DNA from: NCED01 sp035493955 | GTDB lineage: Bacteria > Pseudomonadota > Alphaproteobacteria > Caulobacterales > Caulobacteraceae | Assembly: GCA_035493955.1 (NCBI GenBank) | Contig: DATJHI010000035.1 | Coordinates: forward strand, 1-64,000 | Reading direction: 5' to 3' | Length of the DNA: 64,000 nucleotides | Shown here: piece after piece, positions 1-8,532 of the stretch | Layout: each line of letters opens with the position of its first letter | How positions within the stretch are numbered: the first letter of the stretch is position 1 | Position numbers and translations under genes: made by a program | The notes under the pieces: generated by a model | Seen by the model: the letters and a program-made list of their open reading frames with translations, nothing else | What the model was told of the DNA's origin: nothing | The model's database searches: none

Positions 1-210
1 AAAAACCTCAAGCTCGTCGTCGGCACGCGCCTGGTAACGGTCGATGGTTTCGAGGTTCTGGCCTACCCAACGGATCGCCAAGCCTTTGGGCTACTCTGCC
101 GGCTCCTGACCCAAGGTAATCTCAGGGCGAAGTAAGGCGAATGCCACCTCACCTTCGCGGAGATTCTCGCCGCAAGCGCAGGGCAGATATTCATCGCGCT
201 GCCGCCGCCG
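1..210 (+). pseudogene. dnaE2: 5' remnant of dnaE2 (ImuC) upstream of the surviving open frame, cut by an in-frame TAA
   Basis: Read from base 1 in frame 1, the sequence gives a typical DnaE2 PHP-domain stretch (LKLVVGTRL, DGFEVLAYPTDR, LCRLL, then GECHLTF), and the same frame runs on into the open frame that ends at 3159. Bases 133-135 are TAA where family members have a sense codon just before GECHL. This looks like a nonsense mutation in a once continuous gene whose start lies outside the window. The REP-like palindromes beginning near 233 interrupt the next part of the domain. A sequencing or assembly error at the stop cannot be excluded. Confidence 0.75.
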
Positions 211-3159
211 GTGCTGTGCTCAAATTCCGCTCGTCCCCGCGAGGGGTTCCCATCGCGCTCGCGCGATGGGGTGCCCCGTTGCGGGGACCCAGTGCTGGAT
301 TCCCGCTTACGCGGGAATGAGCGGTTTATCGAGCAGCTCTCAGCTCTGGTTCGCGCGGCGCCCGGCCGCACCTTCTTCGCCGGCATCCACTATCATCGCG
401 GCGACGAGCCGCGCCGCCTCCGGCTCCTTGCCGAGCTCGGCGCGCGCATGAACGTGCCGCTCGTCGCCGTCAACGACGTCTCCTATCACGTCCCGGAGCG
501 CCGGCCGCTCGTCGACGTGCTCACCTGCATCCGCGAGAAATGCACGCTTCGCCAAGCCGGCCTGAAACTCGCCGTCAATGCCGAACGGCATCTCAAGCCA
601 GCGGCGGAGATGGCGCGCCTGTTCAAGAACTTTCCCGAGGCCATCGCCCGCACCATCGACATCGCCGAAGCCTGCCGCTTCTCGCTCGACGAGCTCAAAT
701 ACGAATATCCCGACGAACCGGTGCCGGAAGGCAAGACCGCCCAGCAGCATCTCGAAGATCTCACCTGGGCGGGAGCCCAAGAGCGTTATCCGCAGGACAG
801 ATATCCGGAAGGCATTCCGGCTGACGTCAAAGACCGGCTTGTGGAAGAACTCGCGCTCATCGCCAGGCTCGATTACGCGCGCTACTTCCTCACCGTCCAC
901 GACGTCGTCTCCTTTGCGCGCCACCAGGAAAAGGAAATCCTCTGCCAGGGCCGCGGCTCGGCGGCGAACAGTGCGGTGTGCTATTGCCTCGGAATCACCT
1001 CGGTGAACCCGGAAAAAAGCAATCTCCTCTTCGCCCGCTTCATTTCCGAGAACCGCGGCGAGCCGCCCGACATCTACGTCGACTTCGAGCACGAGCGGCG
1101 CGAGGAGGTGATCCAGTACATCTACAACCGCTATGGCCGTCACCGCGCCGCCATCTGCGCCACGGTGATCCACTATCGCCCGCGCAGCGCCATCCGCGAG
1201 GTCGGCAAGGTGCTGGGCCTGTCCGAGGACGTCACCGGGGCCCTGGCCGGCACGGTCTGGGGGAGCTGGGGCGACGGCCTGCCCGACGATCACATCCGCC
1301 AGGCCGGCCTCGACCCGGAAAATCCGCTGATCCGGTCGGCGGTGCTGTTGGCCAACGACCTGATCGGCTTTCCGCGTCACCTGTCCCAGCATGTCGGCGG
1401 CTTCATCCTCACCCGGCGGCGGCTGGACGAGACCGTGCCCATCGCCAACGGGGCGATGAAGGACCGCACCTTCATCGAATGGGACAAGGACGACATCGAC
1501 GAACTGGGGATCATGAAGGTCGACGTGCTGGCGCTGGGCATGCTGACCTGCATCCGCAAGGCGTTCGACCTGATGCGGCTGCACGGCGAGCGGGACGTGG
1601 CGGACATGGCCGACCTGCCGCCGGACGATCCGGCCGTCTATGCGATGCTGCAAAAGGCCGACACCATCGGGGTGTTCCAGATCGAGAGCCGGGCGCAGAT
1701 GAACATGCTGCCCCGGCTGAAGCCGGACAAGTTCTACGACCTGGTCATCGAGGTGGCGATCGTCCGCCCCGGTCCGATCCAGGGCGACATGGTCCACCCC
1801 TATCTGCGCCGCAAGCAGGGGCTGGACCGGACCTGGGCGTTCGAGAAGCCCTCGCCCGAACACGGCCCCGCCGACGAGCTGGAACAGGTGCTGGGCAAGA
1901 CCCTGGGCGTGCCCTTGTTCCAGGAACAGGCCATGCAGCTCGCCATCACCGCCGCCCATTTCACCCCGTCCGAGGCCGACGGCCTGCGCCGGGCCATGGC
2001 CACCTTCAAGAACGCCGGCAAGATGGACCTGTATCGGGACAAGATGGTCGGCGGCATGACCGCCCGCGGCTATCCGGCCGAGTTCGCCGAACGCTGCTTC
2101 AAGCAGATCGAGGGGTTCGGCGCCTACGGCTTCCCCGAAAGCCACGCGGCCAGCTTCGCCAAGCTGGTCTGGGTCTCGGCCTGGTTGAAGCGCCACCATC
2201 CGGCCGCCTTCGCCTGCGCCCTGCTCAACGCCCAGCCGATGGGCTTCTACGCCCCGGCCCAGATCGTCCGCGACGCCCGCGAACACGGAGTGGAGGTGCG
2301 CCCCGTCGATGTCGAATACAGCGAATGGGACTGCACCCTGGAGCCGGGGGAAAACGGCCTGGCCCTGCGGCTGGGCTTTCGCCAGATCGGCGGCGTCGCC
2401 GAAGGCTGGGCGCGACAGTTGATCGACGCCCGCGGGGAGGGCTTCGGCGACTTCGACACCCTGGTCAGACGCTCTGGCCTGACCCGCGCGCAGTTGCAGC
2501 GCCTGGCCGAGGCCGACGCCTTCCGCAGCCTCGGTCTCGACCGCCGCCGGGCCCTGTGGGATTCGCAGGCGGTGGCCGGAAGCGCCGCCCCCGTTCCCCT
2601 GATCGCCGAGGCGCCGGGACCGGAGGTCGAACTGGCCCTGCCGGACATGGCCCTGTCCGAACATGTGGTCGCCGACTACCAGACCACCCGGCTGTCGCTG
2701 AAGGGCCACCCCATGGCCTTCCTGCGCGCCGACTTCGCCGCCGAGCGGGCGGTGAGCTGCGCCAGGACCGCGGAGCTGAAGGACGCCGATCCGGCGACCT
2801 GCGCCGGCGTGGTGCTGGTGCGCCAGCGGCCGGGGGCGGGGGTGGTCTGTTTCATGACCATCGAGGACGAGACCGGGGTCGCCAATCTGGTGGTCATGCC
2901 CAAGGTGTTCGAACGCTACCGCAAGGTGGTCATGGGTGCGCGGCTGGTGATGGCGGTCGGCCGCATCCAGAGGAGCCCCGAAGGGGTCGTCCACATCATG
3001 GTCCACCGCCTGGTCGACCGCAGCGCCGCCCTGTACCGCCTGGCCGAACCCGAGCTGCCGCTCCTGGCTCCCAGCCCCGCCTCGCAGGTCCGCGGGCCCG
3101 TCCACGCCGCCCATCCGCGCAACGTGCGGGTCCTTCCCAAGTCGAGGGATTTCCATTGA
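211..3159 (+). CDS. dnaE2: Error-prone DNA polymerase DnaE2/ImuC, disrupted and mosaic; probably not functional
   Basis: DnaE2 is the C-family polymerase of the SOS-induced ImuA-ImuB-DnaE2 translesion mutasome. Visible blocks in order are the end of the PHP domain (AGIHYHRGDEPRR, VAVNDVSYH, CIREKC), the palm (LCQGRGSAANSAVCYCLGITS), the fingers (ATVIHYRPRSAIREVG, GFILTRRRLDETVP), VRPGPIQGDMVHPYL, GFPESHAASFA and a C-terminal OB-fold region. The palm motif normally read PPDIDVDFEHERR is here PPDIYVDFEHERR: the codon at 1075-1077 is TAC, replacing the first catalytic Asp of the DxD pair. The later Asp in IMKVDVLALGML is intact. Upstream lie an in-frame stop and a REP-like insert. Leucine codons are mostly CTC before about 1150 and mostly CTG after about 1200, so the two parts probably have different origins. 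The listed start (GTG) is simply the first one in the open frame, inside the repeat-derived sequence, and is unlikely to be a genuine initiation site. Confidence 0.8.
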   Translation: MLCSNSARPREGFPSRSRDGVPRCGDPVLDSRLRGNERFIEQLSALVRAAPGRTFFAGIHYHRGDEPRRLRLLAELGARMNVPLVAVNDVSYHVPERRPLVDVLTCIREKCTLRQAGLKLAVNAERHLKPAAEMARLFKNFPEAIARTIDIAEACRFSLDELKYEYPDEPVPEGKTAQQHLEDLTWAGAQERYPQDRYPEGIPADVKDRLVEELALIARLDYARYFLTVHDVVSFARHQEKEILCQGRGSAANSAVCYCLGITSVNPEKSNLLFARFISENRGEPPDIYVDFEHERREEVIQYIYNRYGRHRAAICATVIHYRPRSAIREVGKVLGLSEDVTGALAGTVWGSWGDGLPDDHIRQAGLDPENPLIRSAVLLANDLIGFPRHLSQHVGGFILTRRRLDETVPIANGAMKDRTFIEWDKDDIDELGIMKVDVLALGMLTCIRKAFDLMRLHGERDVADMADLPPDDPAVYAMLQKADTIGVFQIESRAQMNMLPRLKPDKFYDLVIEVAIVRPGPIQGDMVHPYLRRKQGLDRTWAFEKPSPEHGPADELEQVLGKTLGVPLFQEQAMQLAITAAHFTPSEADGLRRAMATFKNAGKMDLYRDKMVGGMTARGYPAEFAERCFKQIEGFGAYGFPESHAASFAKLVWVSAWLKRHHPAAFACALLNAQPMGFYAPAQIVRDAREHGVEVRPVDVEYSEWDCTLEPGENGLALRLGFRQIGGVAEGWARQLIDARGEGFGDFDTLVRRSGLTRAQLQRLAEADAFRSLGLDRRRALWDSQAVAGSAAPVPLIAEAPGPEVELALPDMALSEHVVADYQTTRLSLKGHPMAFLRADFAAERAVSCARTAELKDADPATCAGVVLVRQRPGAGVVCFMTIEDETGVANLVVMPKVFERYRKVVMGARLVMAVGRIQRSPEGVVHIMVHRLVDRSAALYRLAEPELPLLAPSPASQVRGPVHAAHPRNVRVLPKSRDFH
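233..318. repeat. REP-like palindromic element inserted within dnaE2
   Basis: Three nested or adjacent inverted repeats lie here. GTCCCCGC (233-240) pairs with GCGGGGAC (281-288) and encloses CCATCGCGC/GCGCGATGG (250-258/261-269). ATTCCCGC/GCGGGAAT (299-306/311-318) follows. The flanking frame changes from family-like IALPPP to non-family residues and back to FIEQLSAL, so roughly 100 bp appears inserted without breaking the frame. The last palindrome resembles dispersed intergenic repeats common in GC-rich proteobacteria; that likeness is recalled, not searched. Confidence 0.7.
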
Positions 3160-3239
3160 GACGCAAAGGCGGCGGCGCCCCGGCGCCGGACTTGAAGGAG
3201 CCCTTCCCGGTTCGGGTCTTTGTCCCGGGAGGAAACACC

Positions 3240-3446
3240 ATGGGCATGCTGTCGATCTTCGTGCGCAACAAGGCGCAGGCCGTCGCCGTCCTTCATGACG
3301 CCCTGGAGCTGCGCAGGCGCTATGGCCCGGAGGCGGAGCTGTGGTGCGAAGCCGGCATCCATTCGGCCCCCAGCGGCGCCACCCGCCGGCTGCTGAAACA
3401 GATCCACAAGGCCCTGGCCGACGTCCCGGTCGAGACGCTGAACTAA
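3240..3446 (+). CDS. Small hypothetical protein, 68 aa
   Basis: ATG at 3240 is preceded by a good ribosome-binding site (GGGAGGAAAC), which decides the start. The protein begins MGMLSIFVRNKAQAVAVLH and has one mixed alpha/beta-looking stretch with a basic C-terminal part (TRRLLKQIHKALADVP). It has no signal peptide or membrane segment. It lies 80 bases after dnaE2 on the same strand and could be cotranscribed with it. I do not recognise the family. Codon use is like the bulk of the window, so it is probably a real gene. Confidence 0.55.
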   Translation: MGMLSIFVRNKAQAVAVLHDALELRRRYGPEAELWCEAGIHSAPSGATRRLLKQIHKALADVPVETLN

Positions 3447-3528
3447 CGGGCGGAACCCAACGCCTGGCGCCCGCCCGCGGCCGGTGGGGCGCTGCTCAAG
3501 CCGCCTCGCGCCAGCCGCCGCGGAGGCC

Positions 3529-4380
3529 CTAGACCAGCGCCGACTTGTACAGCGAGAGCCGCTGGACCCAGGCGCGTTCGGCCTCGTCCTTGTTGTAGGC
3601 GGCGCTGTCCGGCATCGTCCAACCATGGTTGGCCTTGTAGACCTCGGCCCCGCAAGGGTTGCCGGCGGCGGCATAGGCGGCCTTCATCTGGTTGGCGAGG
3701 TCAGGCTTCTGCATGGCGTCGTTCTGGGCGATGGCGAAGAACGACTTGGCCTTGATCTTGGGCGCCAGCAGGTGAGGGCTGTCGGGCTTTTCGGTGACCA
3801 GGGCGTTGCCGGGGTGGGCGGTGAAGGCGGCGCCGACGCGGTCGGGCCGCAGGGCCGAGGCCTGGACGACGCGCGGACCGCCCATGCAATAGCCATCGAC
3901 GCCGAGCTTGGCCTTCTTGGACACCTGGGGCAGGGCGTCGAGATAAGCCAGCCAGGCCAGCTCGTCGCGCGTCGTGGCCTCCGGCGTCAGCACCGCCATA
4001 TGCGGTTGCAGCAGGGCGCCGTCCTTGGCGAAGTTGAACGTCGCCTGGACCGCCGGCTCCATGACCGGGCCTTTCTTGGTGCGATAGAAGGGATTGGTCA
4101 CCAGGGCGACATAGCCTTCGATCGCCAGGCGGCGACCCACCGCGCGGGAGGCGGGGCGCAGGCCAAAGATGTCGGTGAAGATCAGCACGCCCGGGAACGG
4201 CCCCTTGCCCTTGGGGGTGTAGAGCGCCGCATCGGTCATCCCGTCGGGGGTCTTGATCTGGACCTCGCTTTCGGTGACGCCTGCTTCCTGGGCGCGAGCC
4301 ACGTTGGCGGCGACCAGGGCGGCGCCCGCGGCGATGGACGCGGCGGTGAACGCCCGGCGGTTGATGTCAGAATCGCACAT
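3529..4380 (-). CDS. Dienelactone hydrolase family protein, probably exported
   Basis: The 283 aa alpha/beta hydrolase has the dienelactone-hydrolase nucleophile elbow GYCMGG with Cys165, a likely acid Asp221 (AQNDAMQ) and His252 (KANHGW). The N-terminus NRRAFTAASIAAGAAL has twin arginines, a hydrophobic stretch and an Ala-rich cleavage region, suggesting Tat export to the periplasm; that is unusual for cytosolic carboxymethylenebutenolidase but common in this group of exported homologues. The natural substrate is unknown; hydrolysis of a lactone or ester is inferred from the triad. It lies downstream of the quinoprotein gene on the same strand, separated by 214 bases, so cotranscription is possible but not shown. 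Confidence 0.85.
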   Translation of the reverse strand: MCDSDINRRAFTAASIAAGAALVAANVARAQEAGVTESEVQIKTPDGMTDAALYTPKGKGPFPGVLIFTDIFGLRPASRAVGRRLAIEGYVALVTNPFYRTKKGPVMEPAVQATFNFAKDGALLQPHMAVLTPEATTRDELAWLAYLDALPQVSKKAKLGVDGYCMGGPRVVQASALRPDRVGAAFTAHPGNALVTEKPDSPHLLAPKIKAKSFFAIAQNDAMQKPDLANQMKAAYAAAGNPCGAEVYKANHGWTMPDSAAYNKDEAERAWVQRLSLYKSALV

Positions 4381-4594
4381 CGGCCTTCTCCCGTTTTCCT
4401 GGTGTCGAGAGCCCCGTCGTTGGGCATGACAACGACCTTAAGCTCAGACCATCGCAGCCGTCACGCAAGAGACTATTTGAAGGCGCCGCCTTGATGGTTG
4501 TCGTCTCCATACGTCCACGCTTCAGGATGTGCTGGCAAGGGTCCGGTTTCGGAGCCGTGCAGACTTCCGCGTTCTGAGGCGGATATGGCGTCCC

Positions 4595-6208
4595 TCATGT
4601 GGGCCCCAGGCCCAGGACCAGGATGCGCCCGGTCACCTTGCGCGTCGGCCAGATCGGCGAGGTCATGCCGGCGGCCACGGCGATCTTCTGGCCCTGGCCG
4701 GTGTCGTAGGTGATCACCCCACCGCCGACAGCGCCGCCCAGGTCCTGGGACCACAGCTTGGCGCCCGTCGCCGAATCGAAGGCGTAGAGGGTTCCGCCCA
4801 TGTCTCCGGTAAGGACCAGGCCGCCGGCCGTCGGGGTCACGCCGCCGATGAAGGGGAAGGGCGCCTTGAAGCGCCACCTCTGGGCGCCGGTGGCGGCGTC
4901 GGTGGCGATCAGCCAGCCGGCCCATTGCGAGGGATCGTCCGAGAGTCCGAACCCATCCGCCTGGGAGCCGCTCCACGATCGGCCGGGTGCGACGTCCAGC
5001 AAGGCGTCCTCGGAGTCGGTATGGACCGTGGTGCACCAGTCGACCTCGCCGGTCAGTATGGTTCCGTTGACCTCGTCGTAGGCCGGGCCGTTCCATTCCG
5101 CGCCCCCCTTCGTGCCGGGGCAGAAACGCACGCCCAGCGGCGTCAGGGGCTCGTCCGCATTGGTCACGCGGGTCACGGGCGCGCGATAGAGGATGCGGTT
5201 GCGGGCGAGGTCGATTCCGTAGAGCCGCCCGTCCTTGGGCGCCACGGCCAGCATGCGCCGTCCGCCCTTGGTGGTGAGCAGGACCGGGGCGGCGGCCACG
5301 TCCCAGTCGTGAAAATCGCGCCGCACAAGCTGGATGTGGCTGCGATAGGCGCCGGTCCTGGCGTCCAGCACCACGACGGAGCCGGTGAACAGGTCGTCGC
5401 CCTTGCGGTAGTCCTTGACGAAATCGGGCGCGGGGTTGCCGCCGGGCACGTAGAGTAGGCCTGAGGCCGGATCGAGGGTGTAGGAGGTCCAGGTGGCGCC
5501 GCCGGTCGCCTCGAATCCGGGCGCGGTCTTCCAGCTCCTGGCCAGGGCGGCGGGCGCGCCCGGCGCCTGCGGGCCGCGGGCCACGTCGGCCGATCCCTTG
5601 GGCACGAGGTAGAACTCCCAGCGAATCTTGCCGGTGGCGGCGTCCAGGCCGTACATGCGGCCCTTCACCCCCTTGATGTCGCCCCCCGCGTTGCCGATGA
5701 ACACCATGCCGTTCCAGGCGATGGGGGCGGCCGGGACGGTCTCGCCCTTGCCGCGGTCGGCGATCTGCGTCGTCCACAGGCGCCGGCCGGTCTTGGCGTC
5801 GTAGGCCCGGACCCGGCCGTCCGCGCCGCCGCGAAACAGCCGGCCGTCCAGGATCGCCACCCCGCGCGCCGCGCCTAGGTGGCTGCTGGGCACTGCGTCA
5901 TGCACGCGCCACTTCTCGCGGCAGGTGTCGGGGTCGAGCGCGATGGTGTCCTGCTCGGTGGTGGCGTAAAGGGTGTCGCCGACCTCCACCAGGCCCGGCT
6001 GGAAGGCGTTCATCTGGCCGGTGTCGTAGGCGCACAGCACCTTCAGCCCCCCCACGTTGCGCCGGTCGATCTGGGCGAGGGGGGCGAAGCGGCCCGAGGT
6101 CAGGGTGCGGTTATAGCTGGGCCAATCGACCGGAGCGGCGACAGCCGACAGGCAGGAGCCGGCTCCCGCCAGTAATGCGAGCGCCGCCGCGACCATTTTC
6201 CTGGACAT
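4595..6208 (-). CDS. PQQ-dependent dehydrogenase-like quinoprotein (beta-propeller), periplasmic
   Basis: The 537 aa protein opens with a clear signal peptide (MSRKMVAAALALLAGAG...AVAA). Propeller blades carry the repeated pattern LDAATG/KTGRRLW typical of PQQ-binding WD-like repeats. Motifs shared with methanol/ethanol-type quinoproteins are WPSYNRTL near the mature N-terminus, HDWDVAAAPVLL, and CPGTKGGAEWNGPAYD. The adjacent Cys-Cys pair that caps PQQ in classical alcohol dehydrogenases is not seen, and there is no haem c site. It is therefore either a divergent soluble dehydrogenase or a non-catalytic propeller. Its electron acceptor is unknown. Confidence 0.8.
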   Translation of the reverse strand: MSRKMVAAALALLAGAGSCLSAVAAPVDWPSYNRTLTSGRFAPLAQIDRRNVGGLKVLCAYDTGQMNAFQPGLVEVGDTLYATTEQDTIALDPDTCREKWRVHDAVPSSHLGAARGVAILDGRLFRGGADGRVRAYDAKTGRRLWTTQIADRGKGETVPAAPIAWNGMVFIGNAGGDIKGVKGRMYGLDAATGKIRWEFYLVPKGSADVARGPQAPGAPAALARSWKTAPGFEATGGATWTSYTLDPASGLLYVPGGNPAPDFVKDYRKGDDLFTGSVVVLDARTGAYRSHIQLVRRDFHDWDVAAAPVLLTTKGGRRMLAVAPKDGRLYGIDLARNRILYRAPVTRVTNADEPLTPLGVRFCPGTKGGAEWNGPAYDEVNGTILTGEVDWCTTVHTDSEDALLDVAPGRSWSGSQADGFGLSDDPSQWAGWLIATDAATGAQRWRFKAPFPFIGGVTPTAGGLVLTGDMGGTLYAFDSATGAKLWSQDLGGAVGGGVITYDTGQGQKIAVAAGMTSPIWPTRKVTGRILVLGLGPT

Positions 6209-6604
6209 ATCTTTTTCCTGCGCGGGAAGTTCGCAGGGGACGCGGCCTTCCGCTTGTGTTTACGAAACAACAGCATCGCAGCCGCGGGGAGGCAAGGGGC
6301 TAGCCGTTTCCCATCAGGCCAGTCTCCGCAAGTAACCCCGCCAGAGTCGGCCGACAGGGGCGGAGCGCTCCGTCTCATCGGAAGCTTTCCAATCGGCGCC
6401 CTTACGCGTTGATCGAGGTTGAAGGCGTCTACTAGCGGCTGATGCGTTCAGCGAGGGAGCTGGATAGCGGTCTGGCGAGGCTCGCCGGGAAGCGGACGGC
6501 GGAGAAGGTGTTGATCCGTTCGGCCCCCCCGCCTGGAAGCGGATATCAGGACCGCGTGCGCTAACGGTTCGACACCCCTGGACTCAAGTTTCAGATTTCG
6601 ACCG
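6209..6604. other. Gene-free gap of about 400 bases
   Basis: This stretch lies between the quinoprotein start (minus strand) and the end of the ArsR gene (minus strand). I see no convincing coding sequence, RNA gene or strong terminator. It must hold the promoter of the quinoprotein gene in its left part; bases 6226-6290 are somewhat richer in A/T than their surroundings, but no clear -35/-10 pair stands out. Confidence 0.5.
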
Positions 6605-6949
6605 CTAGGATCCATTCTCCACCAGGGTCTTCAGCCGTCCCAGGGCCTCGTCCCACTGGGCCGAGACGGTGTCCAGATAGGACCGGGCCGCCCTGATCGG
6701 CTCGGGCCGGTAGGCGAATTGGCTTTCGCGTCCCGCCCGGACGCTGCTGACCAGCCCGGCCTTTTCCAGCACGTGCAGATGCTTGGTCACCGCCTGGCGG
6801 GTCAGCCGCGTGTCGGCTGACAACCGGGCGATCGACTGGGTCCGCCCGTCGCTGAGCTTCATCAACAAGGACAGTCGCGTCGGGTCGCCCAGGGCGGCGA
6901 ACACCGGGGCCGGATCGGGGGCGCGGGCCTGCGGGCTAGCGCTCGACAT
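6605..6949 (-). CDS. ArsR family winged-helix transcriptional regulator
   Basis: The 114 aa protein opens with PVFAALGDPTRLSLLMKLSDG, the classic ArsR helix, followed by the recognition region LTRQAVTKHLHVLEKAGLVSSVRAGRE and the wing. No metal-binding Cys motif (CxC) is visible, so it is probably a non-metal ArsR of the type paired with SRPBCC proteins. Its start codon overlaps the stop of the upstream SRPBCC gene by one base (TGATG), a translationally coupled pair. Such pairs usually respond to an unknown ligand and autoregulate; that part is inference. Confidence 0.9.
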   Translation of the reverse strand: MSSASPQARAPDPAPVFAALGDPTRLSLLMKLSDGRTQSIARLSADTRLTRQAVTKHLHVLEKAGLVSSVRAGRESQFAYRPEPIRAARSYLDTVSAQWDEALGRLKTLVENGS

Positions 6950-7395
6950 CAGTGCTCCACATGGGCCTTGATGTTCTGGACCTGCTGGGTCCAACCCCTG
7001 TCGTTCATCCGCAGGGCCTCGTCGCGGCGATGGGCGGGGATGGCGTCGAAGCCGGACTCGACGACGGTCAGATGGGTCCCGCCGGGCGTCGGCTCCAGCC
7101 GGAACTCCACCAGGGTGGGGGTCTCCTTCGAATAGTCCACCTTGGGGTCGACCCCGTACGGGTGCCAGGTGAAGGAGAACAGGCGCGGCCTGTCCATCGT
7201 CACCACCCTGGCCTCCCAGACGACGTGTTCGTAGCCGGGGTGGGTGATCCGGCCCCTGGTCGGTTGTCCGGGGACGAAGGGGCCCTCCAGCTTCACCCGG
7301 AACCATTCGCCGAACTCTGCGTGGTCGGTGAGCGCCCGCCAGACCCGGTCGACGGGGGCGTTCAGATCGATGGCCTTCTCGATACGGTCGGTCAT
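6949..7395 (-). CDS. SRPBCC (START-like, AHSA1-type) domain protein
   Basis: Start ATG at 7395 is chosen because AGGAGGT lies seven bases upstream; an in-frame start at 7431 would add 12 unconserved basic residues. The 148 aa product has the usual opening IEKAIDLNAPVDRVWRALTD, GEWFRVKLEGPFVPGQ, and the C-terminal helix GWTQQVQNIKAHVEH of the Aha1/AHSA1-like SRPBCC family, which binds hydrophobic ligands in a helix-grip cavity. It is the first gene of a two-gene operon with the ArsR regulator. The ligand and any enzymatic role are unknown. Confidence 0.88.
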   Translation of the reverse strand: MTDRIEKAIDLNAPVDRVWRALTDHAEFGEWFRVKLEGPFVPGQPTRGRITHPGYEHVVWEARVVTMDRPRLFSFTWHPYGVDPKVDYSKETPTLVEFRLEPTPGGTHLTVVESGFDAIPAHRRDEALRMNDRGWTQQVQNIKAHVEH

Positions 7396-7485
7396 GGGCA
7401 ACCTCCTGGTTGCCCGTTTATGCCGTCGCAACGGGGAAAGTGCAACCGATAAGTTGCCCTATCCCCGCGCGCTCTGGCCGCCGCC

Positions 7486-7989
7486 CTAGCGCAGGGCGGC
7501 GGCGGCGATCTTGGCGATTTCGCCCTCGGCGGCCCCGCCCCCGACTCCCACGCCGCCAATGGTACGGCCGCCAGCCACGACCACCTCGCCGCCGGCCCCG
7601 GGCCAGACATGGGGATAGTTGAGCTGGGCCCCGTTGCTGGCCGCGATCGCCGGGAGCCAGGTCGAGGTCGGCCGCTGCCAGATCACCGCGGACTTGGCCT
7701 TCAGGAACACGGTTTCGGACGAGGCCTCGGAGACCCCGGTCATCCGTTCGGCCAGGACCATATAGCCGCCGGTGTCCACCACCGCGACGGAGATGGCGAC
7801 GCCGCGCTTCTTCGCCTCGGCTTCCGCCGCGGCCACCACGGCCCGGGCCTGCTCGAGGGTGATGGGCGTCCCGTAGGGGAGCGGCGGGGCGGGGGCCGCG
7901 ACAGGGGCGGGCTCGGCGGCCAGGACGCCGCCGCCCGCGGCGGCGGCTGCAAGCGATATGGCGGCGAGCATCGACGTGATCGGCTTCAT
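7486..7989 (-). CDS. GlcG/HbpS family (haem-binding-like) exported protein
   Basis: The start ATG at 7989 follows GGGAGGAATA; an in-frame TTG at 8001 lies inside that ribosome-binding site and is rejected. The 167 aa product has a signal peptide (MKPITSMLAAISLAAAAAGGG...LAA), then the GlcG/HbpS core: ITLEQARAVVAAAEAEAKKRG, ISVAVVDTGGYMVLAERM, KAKSAVIWQRPTS and a Gly-rich end GGRTIGGVGVGGG. Family members bind haem or act in redox sensing; some are fused to oxidases. It is monocistronic here. Its specific ligand cannot be told from sequence. Confidence 0.88.
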   Translation of the reverse strand: MKPITSMLAAISLAAAAAGGGVLAAEPAPVAAPAPPLPYGTPITLEQARAVVAAAEAEAKKRGVAISVAVVDTGGYMVLAERMTGVSEASSETVFLKAKSAVIWQRPTSTWLPAIAASNGAQLNYPHVWPGAGGEVVVAGGRTIGGVGVGGGAAEGEIAKIAAAALR

Positions 7990-8160
7990 TATTCCTCCCA
8001 AGCTGGTTCGCTCCAGATGGCGACATTTGGCGCGGCTCGTAAAGACCGGGCCGGGGACGCGGCGAGGGCCTTGACCGGTGGTTTTCCTCTATTTTTGCCA
8101 GCCGGTGTCGGGGTCGCGCATAGTCGTTCGTCCTGAGACCGCGACGAGGAAGGCCCGCCC

Positions 8161-8532
8161 ATGCTCTACGCTCTGCTCTGCTACAATTCCGAGGACGTCG
8201 TCTATTCCTGGACCCAGGAGGAGGACGACGCGGTCATGGCCAGGCTCGACGTCGTCCACAAGGCCATGGCCGCCAAGGGCAAGATGGGCCCCGCCCTGCG
8301 GCTCCTGCCCACCACCTCGGCCACCACCCTGCGCAAGGATTCCGACCCGCCGCTGGTGATCGACGGTCCCTTCGCTGAGACCAAGGAACAGCTGCTGGGC
8401 TTCTATGTCGTCGATTGCGACGACCTGGAGGAGGCGCTCGCCTTCGCCGGTGACCTGGCCAAGGTCAATCCCGGCGGCGCCTACGAGATCCGACCGGTCC
8501 GCGTCTATCTGCCCGGGAGCATGCCGGCTTGA
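8161..8532 (+). CDS. YCII-related DGPF domain protein, partner of the ECF sigma factor
   Basis: The 123 aa protein has the ferredoxin-like YCII fold signature MLYALLCYN at the N-terminus and the diagnostic DGPFAETKEQLLGFYVV block, with DGPF at residues 68-71, and ends with EIRPVRVYLPG. Proteins with this motif are the conserved neighbours of ECF42 sigma factors. The stop codon overlaps the TTG start of the downstream sigma gene by four bases (TTGA), so the two are translationally coupled. Its biochemical role is not known; a sensing or detoxifying function is inferred only from the linkage. Confidence 0.92.
   Translation: MLYALLCYNSEDVVYSWTQEEDDAVMARLDVVHKAMAAKGKMGPALRLLPTTSATTLRKDSDPPLVIDGPFAETKEQLLGFYVVDCDDLEEALAFAGDLAKVNPGGAYEIRPVRVYLPGSMPA

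Noticed and set aside
340..3156. Long open frame on the minus strand opposite dnaE2 (938 codons)
   Set aside because: His/Gly/Asp/Val-rich composition typical of the antisense of GC-rich genes; no family motif. The same applies to long antisense frames opposite 19298-21259, 38995-41325 and 57011-58480.
6430..6600. Possible small gene in the gap before the ArsR gene
   Set aside because: The frame starting near 6441 has no ribosome-binding site, an odd composition and no recognisable motif.
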